64,000 nucleotides of DNA, taken from Ptychodera flava (taxonomy: Eukaryota > Hemichordata > Enteropneusta > Ptychoderidae). This document shows positions 42,991 to 53,401 of the stretch, piece by piece (the stretch's first letter is position 1; the number at the start of each line of letters is the position of its first letter). The stretch covers positions 258,001-322,000 of the forward strand of contig NC_091942.1 of the NCBI RefSeq assembly GCF_041260155.1, read 5' to 3'. Under the pieces are notes generated by a model. That model saw only the letters and a list, made by a program, of their open reading frames with translations. It was not told the DNA's origin and ran no database searches. The position numbers were made by a program, and so were the translations under genes.

Positions 42991-43526
42991 ACATCTGATG
43001 TCATCAGTCACGTTGCATGCAGAAGGTTTCACGGTAAGTGCAATTATCACTCTGAAAGACTGATTGACTTGAATAACACTCTTAGGGATATTTGTAACTT
43101 TCAGAAAGGAAAGACAGTGGTATAGATTGACAAGAAGGTGATTTAAGCTGTCATTAGCTTTGAACTGCTAACATATTTTCATGCCAAAATAGCTTCTTTT
43201 TTGGAAATTGTGACACTATATTTAAGTTTGCAGATAATATTTCATGATTAGGAACATGGTCATACTTGATAAGACGTGATAAGTTTTACATGAAGTTGCA
43301 CATGTTTGTTTAGACTATAAGTATCATTTGTGCAATGTTATTTGTACATATCTACACTTGTATATATTTCTGAAATTTGTTGTTGACTTCATGTCTCACT
43401 GTTGTAGATTATGAAACACTGGTACCTGCTGGATACCCTGTGCTAAACACTGTACTAAACGCTAGCTGCATTTTAACTTTCTAGCATGGACATGTAAAGA
43501 CATGACCGGGGACGGATCCATCACAG

Positions 43527-44975
43527 ACATGACCAAACCTATAAGTCCCCCCACACAGTGCCTGTGGGGACTGATTAACAAGTCATCGTTGATGACACAG
43601 TCCCCACTTGTTAATGGGTACTTTAATTACAAGTCCTCAGAAAGGATAGACTCATCAGGGTTCTCCCCAGGATTTTTTATAGAGTAGCGGCTAATTTGCA
43701 TAATTTTTGCATAATTAGTTTTTCAAATATTTGCAGAAAATTTGTGTTCACCAAAAATTGACAAAACAGGGTAACTTATGGAGCTGAGCCCCTCCACTGA
43801 TTTTTTCAAAATTTAGTACATCCTTCCTAAGTTGCATAAGCTCCTACCCTTGTTTAACTCAAATAAACAAAGGTTAGGAGAGTAAAATATACCGTTACAG
43901 TTAGGTGAAACTGCTCACATCAAAGAAGCTATTATAAGATGTAAAACAATGAGACATTGAAGTTCCCGTGACAGCATCGCTAGGAAAATACTATGTTTTT
44001 TCAGTACGTTTATCAGGTTTCTCTGACCCTGCACACCCCTGGTACCAAAATAGAACAGTCCCACTCTGATGTCATATCTGCCATTGTTTACAGTATTTTC
44101 ATTCACGCACGCGTGTGGGTTTTCATTATCTTCACATGAATTTTCATTTGTTTAAAGCAATTAACGCTCCATCTGTTAAGAGTTTTTGCCACGGACTATA
44201 ACAATTTTCATTGCTATGTTGCTGTTTTCACAAGATACTGACCGTTTGATCTTGGAAAGTTGAGTTGCTTAAAGTTGAGCATGCTGGTGCAGTGACTGAC
44301 AGTTCACTAAGCTATGCTACGCTGTTGATCGGCAGCATACATGATGTCTTCATTCCGAGTTTACTTTTTATTTCAAGATGTGAGTCAAACAGAAATTTCA
44401 CCAAATTGCCACTTCTGTATCTAGGGATTGTGTAATCAGTTTGATTTCAAAATATTTCTTCAATTAAGAGCAGAAACCGTCGCTGACTTTTGCTGTCTTT
44501 TGGCTATGGTTGTATATAAATTTTTTTGTCCTTTACAATTTCTTTGGATGGTTCGGTGGAGTTAGATGCCGACGGTACCGTCAAGGGTGGGACGTGTGAA
44601 AATGTTCTGTTGTTAACACTATTCATACAAATTGAAAGGAGTAGTAACTAGTGACATTGTAAAACAAAGAAGCTACAAATAATCTGTCTTCCTTTTGTGT
44701 GATCGTACGGAAGTTGACCAGTCGGTGCCATTGTGAACATTTAGCGGCTGAACCTCATAGCGTCGCGGGTAACAATGATAGTGTTGCGGTGAGATTGATA
44801 GCGTCGCCGGCGGCGAGGCTGTTTTGGGCTGGGGAGAACCCTGGTCATCTTCATTAATCAGGTCTGTGATTCAAAATACTGCAATTCAGATGGGGCTTAA
44901 TGGCCAAGAATGAGTTCCATGGTGGTGAAAACATAAAACCAATGTAGGCCGCCATATTATTAAACACAATTTCAC
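43527..44975. mobile_element. Family S element, copy 2, interrupted by a TIR element
   Basis: A right-end fragment (43527-43578) abuts a left-end fragment (43579-43655). That fragment continues after an insertion at 44844 to about 44975 (GGCCAAGAATGAGTTCCATG and GGTGGTGAAAACATAAA). Comparison with 41338-41510 shows the two halves were once continuous. Confidence 0.75.
43656..44843. mobile_element. TIR element, family C (CAGGGTTC...GAACCCTG), copy 1
   Basis: The ends CAGGGTTCTCCCCAGG and CTGGGGAGAACCCTG are inverted. It lies inside family S copy 2, whose flanking bases give CTCAT / GTCAT (four of five match) as a target duplication. Just inside the left end is GTAGCGGCTAATTTGCATAA, also found inverted near the right end of copy 2 at 60819-62313. 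No transposase ORF. Confidence 0.8.
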
Positions 44976-46425
44976 AGAGATGCATTCGCTATAGAAATGT
45001 GATAACTTTCTCTCCGACACAGTTTGATGAACTTGTTGTTTCAGGAATTTATTTCTATTATTGCACTGCACTTTTTTGGTATTTGATACAAATCTATGAT
45101 ATCACAAACAACTTTGAACTTGTGGCACATTCTTTGCCTTGGACTACCAACACTTGTACAAACATGTACATTTCACATAATGTTATCACACAGCCACAAA
45201 AATGACTGAGCTTGGACCACAAAGCAAATATGGTTTGTAAGTAATTCAAGCATTTGTGATATATCAAACAGCTTTGCTGCCTACACCATAAAAATATACA
45301 TTTGGCTTCACCGACATTGCTAGGCACTTTTTATTACAGGTAAAACCACTTGACAAAATATCAGTGGTTGGTACAATATGTTTGCATGGAATATTATTAC
45401 TGCCCTGGACTCTATGAATACATGTAATAACATGGGGCCGGGGGCACCGACGTCCTTTGTACCTCCTTACTGTTTATTAATTGCCATAAATGTGAAATTT
45501 GGCAAAAAGTCAAATTGTTTTGACATAAATGAAAGTTATTTGAACTGGTTGGTTACCGGTCCAGCATAAGTTCAAGTGTGGATTCTAAGTATCAACAACC
45601 TTGATATGAACCATTGACTAAAAAACATTTGCTTGTTACACTCACCACACTTGGGACTTAGTATTTGGAGTGTACACCTATCTACAATACAATGATAAAA
45701 AGTTTGGACTCTGTAGGTCAACAGTGCATCTTTAATGTATGAGACTAAATAAGCTTACCCCTCAAGTATGTATAGGCCAAAAACAATATTTAATTTTGAA
45801 TTATGTAGTGCAGGGAAGGACATACAATATGGTGAAAAGCAAACTAAATATAAAAACTGAATATACAATTATATGGAAATGTTGTTTTACAGTCATGAGT
45901 ATCTGGTGTGTGCCGAGAGACAAATATTAAAATTGGACAGTATCATCCTGACCACAGTTTGTCTGACTGGTTGTTTCCTTCTGATTTTCTGACACGGTGA
46001 TAGGTACAAAATATTATGCTATTCACGATAGTTATACAACATAGCTTGCATTTTGTTCATAGTAGAACTGAGTTTTACATGTAAGATAACTATCTCGTAA
46101 ACTGTAAATTCTGGCTTCTGGCAGCTCAAACGTCGCAATACTACATTTTTTGATATGATATGGAGTGATTTGCACACATGCAGTGACAGTCGATATATTC
46201 ATAGTATGAGAGTCTACTGTACATTATTTAAAGCATAGTGATGTTGACAACTACATGCATGCCAGTGCACGATTTCAAAGTAGCCAGGAGGAAATTCTAA
46301 TGGTCTTTTAGTGGAAATATAGGTATTAAACAACAGTGAAACAAACAACATTAGTTATCGTGACCTTGCTAAAGTGCAATCTCGGATCATGTATGATCTG
46401 ATGATCATGCCAAATTACCATGTCG
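44976..46425. other. No gene recognised
   Basis: Only short frames of 60-80 codons without family similarity, and no repeat structure that I can see. Confidence 0.4.
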
Positions 46426-46430
46426 GATTT

Positions 46431-46794
46431 AGCCCTGCGTACGATGCTGTGTGTTCCGCTACAGCTATTCGCCCCGCTCACCACAGCCCTGCAAAGACCC
46501 GTACGTAGGGTCGGTGACTTCAAATCCACTTTGGGACTTGACGTAAAGAGCCAAATTACTGCCGAAATTCAGCGTTCTTGGGCCCAAGTCGTATCCCTGC
46601 CCACCTCAGCTACTCGATCGCTTCCAAAAATGCCAGTCTTTTATTCACTTTTCGTAAATAACCGTCGATGTCGGCAACTCTCTCGCTAGCCCTGCGTACG
46701 TACGCAGTGTACGCAGTGCATTCCCTGTGTGCGTTCCTAACACACAGCATCGTACGCAGGGCTAGCGAGAGAGTTGCCGACATCGACGGTTATT
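46431..46794. repeat. Compound inverted repeat with a perfect 44-bp hairpin
   Basis: Bases 46657-46700 and 46751-46794 are perfect inverted copies, 44 bp each, around a 50-bp spacer. In addition 46431-46455 (AGCCCTGCGTACGATGCTGT then GTGTT) is perfectly inverted at 46739-46763. The right side can therefore pair with either left arm. The 25-bp pair may be the ends of a 333-bp TIR element. Confidence 0.92.
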
Positions 46795-46924
46795 AAGTAA
46801 AAGATGATGTCAAAATCAATGCACAACTGTCGAAATTACCCAAAATAAGCAACAGAAAACTAAAAGTTATCGCTGTGTCGAAAGGACAGTATATCAACAT
46901 AAAAAGACGCTAGTTTGTTATTAC

Positions 46925-47211
46925 ATGGAGGCCGGGGGTAGAAGGACAGAGCATTCCCTCGCTCTCACCCAGCTATTAGTACGGGCCGCCGGTGGGATTG
47001 CCTCGCTATTAAAAGCAATGGATTCGCCGGTACTGGGGAGTACGGAGGCCATCATTCTTCAGTCTATCGAAGGAGCGGTTCGTGCCAAAAAATACATGAC
47101 AGCAATCAAATATACGCTAAAACCTTTAAAACCGTAAAAATCCGCAACTGACCGAGAAACATGATGGCAGTCCTTGAAAAACAACGCTAACTTGTTATGT
47201 GCGCATGCGCA
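46925..47211 (+). repeat. Promoter-like module, copy 1
   Basis: It shares TACGGAGGCCATCATTCTTC, then AAAAAATACA and ACCGAGAAAC-x-GATGGC, with the module at 48240-48470. It carries TGCGCATGCGCA at 47200-47211, a match to the NRF1 palindrome, and ATGATGGC (47161) in place of the YY1-type AAGATGGCG. A 70-codon frame (46925-47137) matches no family I know. Confidence 0.6.
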
Positions 47212-47216
47212 TATTA

Positions 47217-48170
47217 AGGGGAGACCCATTTGATTTCGGGGGTCGGGGGTATGCAGGAAGTGGGTATGGGAACTTTTTTTTGTTAGAGAGACAGCATTTT
47301 TTTATTTCTACAGTCAGACCTGCATCAATTTTTTTTTCTCAATGGAGAGTAGGCAGTGCAATTTTTCAAATTTAAGCCAGTGTTTCACATATCACAGGAT
47401 GTTTTTATTTATTCATTTTACATTCCAACAAATGACAAACAAAATGGAAAGTCTATTATATATACAACTTTAAATTATAGAACACTTTTTTGGCAAATCA
47501 ACTGTGATCAGTACTATACCTGCTTTCTTTAAAACAGTCAATTCCTTTTAAGTTCTCAGGGGAGATGTTATCTTTTGTGGTCAGAGAAACAAGGCTCACA
47601 CATTGTATTTCATTATATTTGTTGTTCCTCAATTTTCATTGTCAACTTGTAATCTTTCTAACCATATTTATATTGAGAGAATAATGTATTGGTTTTAACA
47701 CTAGTTTATTGACTCCTATCTTGTGTTTTAAATTTTCACGATTTAGAGAAGTCAAATAGTCCCATCTAGATATTGCCTATACCATTGAGATATTGCAACA
47801 GAAATCCTGAAACATGATTTCTTGGGTCAGAAAAGGGAAGGAAAACATCAAGTGCACCGAGGTGTACAGTAGTGAATGCTTATATCATAAGTGCTGGAAA
47901 AAAAAACACATAAGAATTACTTGTGGTATAAACATTTGCGTGCCTTTGGCAGCATGCCAGCAAAGAATACATGAGAATGAAGTTTCCAAAATTTTGCTCG
48001 TTTCAACAGCATTGTGACAATTCCTTTTTTATTTCTGTCTGTTATGAGAATATTTTTTTCTCAAGCCATTACAGGCTTAATTTTTTTCTTTTATTTCACC
48101 TGGTGACAATTTTTTTCCTCGAAATCCTCCATACCCCCCCCCCCCAGAAATCAAGTGGTTCTCCCTAAGT
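47217..48170. mobile_element. Putative TIR element between the two promoter-like modules
   Basis: AGGGGAGACCCATTTGATTT at the left is an imperfect inverse of AAATCAAGTGGTTCTCCCT at the right. TAAG occurs on both outer sides. The interior is AT-rich with a poly-C run near 48134-48147 and no coding pattern. Confidence 0.45.
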
Positions 48171-48239
48171 GAGCCCTGACCTATACGGGCCAGTGGATTA
48201 CTTCCTCAGTAGAACTGATATGCCTGCCAGTACCGGTGT

Positions 48240-48470
48240 TTATCGCCTACGGAGGCCATCATTCTTCAGTCGATCAAAGGCGCCTTTCGTACCAAAAAAT
48301 ACACGACAGCTGCAAAAGTGCATCACTGTCAACTTCATAACTATAGAACATGTTGAAATACACAGTGAAACGTTCACAATGTAAAAAATGTGCCCATACC
48401 GAGAAACAAGATGGCGTCCGTTTCGATTCTTCAACTCAGATTTTGTCCTGCAGTTGTGCGCATGCGCAGA
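48240..48470 (+). repeat. Promoter-like module, copy 2
   Basis: Second copy of the module at 46925-47211. AACAAGATGGCG (48406-48417) is a YY1-type initiator motif, and TGCGCATGCGCA (48457-48468) is a perfect NRF1-type palindrome. The order and the spacing of about 45-50 bp match copy 1. Confidence 0.6.
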
Positions 48471-50740
48471 CGGTAGCTTTAGCGAAAGTGAGGCAAAATC
48501 AAGTAAATATAAAATAAAATGGATAAAAATATTGTTTTAAAAATAATGTAAGGCATGTATCACCAAATTTTGAACATTTCTGATGGTATTTCAACTATAC
48601 GAACACCCATGCTAAACATCACAATAATCAAATCAGTGGTTTTGAGGAAAAAGTGAAAATAGTGGTTTTCAGAAAAAAGCTAAAAAAGTGACTTTAAAAT
48701 GATTCAATCAAAAAAAGAAAAAAGACCGTTGAGATACATGCCCAAGTGACCACCAGAGCAAATTTCAGAAAAAGTTACTGAAGCGTTTCTGAGATACCTG
48801 CGTCCACAGCATACGGCCCACTATGTTGGCCGTATTGGGCCGCGCTATCACATTAGTACCTTGTGCCCTCAGGGCACAAAGTACTAAAAATCCAAGTAGG
48901 GAATTAAAGAGTTATAGAAGCAAACATGCATAAATACTGCCAAGACTTTGTGGACATTGCAAATGTTGAAAAGCTATTGGGTCGGGAGGGGAGGGAGGGG
49001 AGGTATAATATACAGGAGTGACTGTAGCATAAACAGGCATTCAACCAGCTACTGTGTAATCACAGAAGTTTTCTTTCTGATGTTGAGAACAATACGATCA
49101 AGTTCTGACATGCCTAGCTAAGCATTCTAGTGTTACTGTCCTTGGTAACAATATACATGTACATAGCATAGAGAAGAACTCTCTCCAGCTCTAGATTGTT
49201 CATATTGTCCTACCTAAAAATCAAATTTTGCTTCTATTGTACTTCACAAAACTGGACTACAGATATTGAAATTGGCTAGAATTGTTCAAAAGTTATCAAA
49301 ATTGATATATCAAGCCAGTCATTTCACTCCCCCCCCCCCCCCCCAGCAACTGTTGCTTTTCAGATTTGGCCTCCAACACCTCTTGACTATTTCACCATGT
49401 TTCTAGTGCAATAGTCTATTATGATTTAGGGAGCTCAAAATTACAGTACATTCTAGCCTCATATGCTCATGATATTTTGTTAGAAATTGTAAATTTGCAT
49501 AAAAATAACACAAGCTAAGTTACGGTGATTCCACAAGAAATTAATTACAGATACAAACCTGTCAATAATTGGTTACAAATCCATCAATACGACTTTGTAA
49601 CATTACATATCCACTTATCTATTTTACAATCGATTTTACAACCCATTACTAATGATAACAACTGTATGTGTTGCTGCAACTTTATAATTCAAGAGCAAAA
49701 GACTAGGCAGTGTATTGTGATTCACAGATCCTACAAAGTTCCACTTCACCAGATTTCTATACAATGGTCAAACTGTGACAAAGAAAATGATTAACTTATT
49801 CACCTCAAATTCCCTGTAAACAGGTCCACACGAATATATGCCGACGAAACATATGCCGAGGACTTCTTATTTACCAGCAAGTCGACTAATATTATTAAAA
49901 GTCTTGAGTATAACTATGTATTTCTGACATACTACAGTGTTTGTGGGTATATAGCACAGTGCTGCTTCAAACACTGGCTCTCCCGACGCAATATGATTAC
50001 ATTTAGCCAACTAATTCTTTACACCAAATATCTACTCACTTCAGCTACACTGTAACAAGGCCAGAGTACACCATTAATAAATTTGCCTTCAGATAAAGCA
50101 TATGTCCCTTGCATTGTTAACTTAATTACTGCAACCTTAAAAACAACCATCAAGTCTAGCTTTTTTCACTGAATCTCACAGTTTAACTATTTGTGCATTG
50201 CAGCCCAGGGACTCCTTACAACAGTTAATGTAAGCGGGAATAGGCCATTTCAACAAAAGTTGGCAGCCTGCAAAGGTACAAGAATTTCTCTAGATGATGC
50301 ATGCTGTGATTCTGTGTGAATCTCTTTATTCAGTATATGATAAGTGAATTTTATCCATCGTTCTGCTAAGGCTAATGAAAAAAAAATTGTGCTGTTTCCG
50401 ATAACCCGATCTACCCTATATTTTACCTGCCAACCCTCAACTTTTAAGAGCTACGTAAACACAGAAGTAAAAATAGCGTCAATGATGACACTGTGCTCCT
50501 CAGTGCATTTAGCGTAGGGATGCAAGGAGAGAGGTTTGGGAATGTTGCTGAGAAAGATGCAAAGAAAGGGTTGAAATGTGAAACTGTAATAAAACCTATT
50601 GTTTTTTTTAGCAGTGAGCGTCCAGCTTGGTAAACATGCCATCTTGTACATGAAGGCAAAAAACACAATTTTCACATGTCCACCAAACTTGGAATTTGCA
50701 TAGATGTACATAGATCATCCAAATTGATTTATCTGCAAGA
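48471..50740. other. No gene recognised
   Basis: AT-rich sequence with a poly-C run at about 49329-49344 and a GGGAGGGG run near 48986-49000. Frames such as 49525-49794 show no family pattern. Confidence 0.4.
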
Positions 50741-51084
50741 TTTTGTATGTTCCTTGCTACAAAATTCTGATAACAGGAAAACATGCACGCATGATTGGAC
50801 AGTGTGGACTGCAGTATTGCATGCACTACATCTGCCGTGATGATGGATTGCCAGACGACCACACTGCATCAAAGAACTGTAGTTTAAAACGAAAATATAA
50901 TTCTAAACAAGTCATTGACAATGACATAGTAATAGGAGTATTAGTCTTGATGGGGCAGGGAAATGTGGTCATTAAGAAGTATCACTGGAGTGTATATGTT
51001 GAGATCTATGGGCACATAGGTCTATGTCGTTGTTCCCAATTTGAAACACATGAGGCATGTCTAAGTTATGGTTCTTAATTGGGA

Positions 51085-52040
51085 AAAAAGATCAGACCTG
51101 TAGCTGTATTGGCCAGCCAAGAAATACATATGCACATAATAAATGAGGTACAAGATGTGACATCTTAAGGTCTAATATCCTATCAAAATTGAAGGGTATA
51201 GAACTTGTGGTTACTGAGTTATGCAAGGTCAAAGGTCATCAAGGTCACGTGACGTTTTGAAAAAAAAATTGTATTGGTAATAAATTCCTATATGCCAAAA
51301 ATCAGACCTCTACCTATATTCGTTTACCAGAATTAGATACATGTATGGCATAATAACTGACGTAAAGCATGTGTTGTCATAAGGTCTCCCATCCTACTAA
51401 AAATAAAGGACAAAGCACTTGTGGTATACTTATATTGACATAAACATATATTTAAGGTAAAAAATCATCAAGTTCACATGACATTTTGTCAAAAAATTTC
51501 TATCCTATAGTTATCCCTATATACGAAAAATCAGACATCCAGCTCTATTGGCTTGCTCAGAATTAGATATGCACATAATTAATGAGGTACAGTATGTGGC
51601 GTCATAAGGTCTCCCATCATACCAGATATGAAGGGTGTGGCACTTGTGGTTACTGGTTATGGACAAATATGTATATTTGAGGTCAAAGGTCATTGAGGTC
51701 ACGTGACATTTTGTCAAAAAAAATTGTATTGCTAAGTTATCCCTATATACCAAAAATCAGACCTCTAGCTCTATTGGCTCGCTCAAAATTAGATATGTGC
51801 ATAATTAATGAGGTATAATATGTGGCGTCATCCCATCATACCATATATGAAGGGTGTAGCACTTGTGGTTACTGAGTTATGGACAAATATGTATATTTGA
51901 GGTCAAAGGTCACCAAGGTCAAGTGACATTTTGTCAAAATGTCTGAGATATCTGTGTGAAAGGATGGACACAGAGATGGACTCACGGACACCATGACCCA
52001 ATCTACCGTATAAGCCCCCTTGACTTCATCCGTGGGGACT
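51085..52040. mobile_element. Tandem-array element, period about 228 bp, family S-like end
   Basis: Four units carry AAAATCAGACCTCTAGCTCT, then ATTAATGAGGTA, GGTCAAAGGTCA and CACGTGACATTTTGTCAAAA. AATCAGAC recurs near 51090, 51301, 51530 and 51757. The right end (GGATGGACACAGAGATGGAC ... ATAAGCCCC ... CGTGGGGACT) resembles family S. The left border is unclear. Confidence 0.75.
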
Positions 52041-52107
52041 AAAAACTGTGTCACTGCATCCTTTTTGCAATATGAATACGATGAGAAACTAAATTTTTAT
52101 TTTTCTT

Positions 52108-52222
52108 GGCCTTATACATGGGCGTCTACGGAGAACTGACTTATACATGGGAGTCTATGGAGGACTGCCTTATACATGGGAGTCTATGGAGAACTGCCTT
52201 ATACATGGGAGTCTATGGAGGT
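52108..52222. repeat. Minisatellite, period about 31 bp, four copies
   Basis: TTATACATGGGAGTCTATGG followed by AGAACTGCC, repeated with few changes. Confidence 0.9.
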
Positions 52223-52259
52223 GAAACTTAAAAAGTCCTCCGAGTCTAACAGTAACACG

Positions 52260-52456
52260 GCCAAATTTGATCGCATTGTGAAACAAATCGACGTGCATCT
52301 GTATGGGGTAGGGTACTATCCTTGTGCAAAGTTTGAAAGAAATTGACCAGGGCATGTCTGAGATATCTGCGTGAACGGACGGACAGACGCACGCACGCAC
52401 GGACAGACGGACATGACCCAATCTATAAGTCCCCCAAGACATCATCCCTGGGACTA
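52260..52456. mobile_element. Family S right-end fragment
   Basis: CGACGTGCATCTGTATGGGG, a GACGGAC/GCACG-rich stretch, and ATAAGTCCC ... CCTGGGACTAA, in the same order as at 42830-42990. Confidence 0.65.
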
Positions 52457-53235
52457 ACAAACTTTCTTCATGTCATTGATAGCCTTGATTTTCTTTGGAT
52501 ATTGAATGGATACATTTATTAAAGACGTCACTTTAGCTTGTCAATGATAGTGAAATGATTTTTTGCAGAAACTTGATCGGTCCAGCCAAGTACACATGCT
52601 TACTCATAACAGCTGGACTGCGATGATCACAACATTGTTTTGTGATATTCCGATACAAAATTAAAATAATTTTATTAATATGTCGCATTGACTATAAAGT
52701 TGCAAATGTTTCTTGGGTGTTTGAAACATGTTAGCATACGTGTACGTGTTACAAATCACCACACCAAACAGCAATGTTCATGTAAGAACAACCTGCTTGA
52801 TTTCCATGGACTTTTAGTCCAGTCATTTTAGGCCAAAAAAGGGGGTAACCCACCACAAATTGCAACAGAATTTATTTTTTCACCATTCATCTCAGAAAAA
52901 CCCATATAAAAACATATCAAAAGTCTTCCAAAATCCGAGGAGTGGAAAACCGCCTAATTTGCATAAATCCAAAATGGCCGCCCTGGTATTATAGTTTCAA
53001 CGCTTTTGGCCACTTACTGCCCAATATTGGTCAGATTTTAATAATTTTTTTATTTCCATATACCTTGTACATTTCCTTCATATTTTAGACATTTTTACAA
53101 TAATTCCATCGTTATTATTTACAAAACAGGGACATGAGTCCGAATTTTACTGTAAAACAATAGTATTCTCACACACTATGTCTTGTAATCAATACTTGTT
53201 TTATTTTATACGATACAAATGTCTGTAATGTGAAA

Positions 53236-53279
53236 TAAATAAATAAATAGATAAATAGATAGATAAATAGATAGATACA

Positions 53280-53345
<66 letters not shown>
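53236..53345. repeat. (AAAT)n / (AGAT)n microsatellite
   Basis: A tetranucleotide run at the inner edge of the left arm. On the minus strand it makes an Ile/Tyr/Leu/Phe frame that is not a gene. Confidence 0.95.
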
Positions 53346-53346
<1 letters not shown>

Positions 53347-53401
53347 GAAAGAAAGAAAGACAAGAAAGACAAAATTATTCATCAGTTGTTGTTCGTCTTT
53401 G

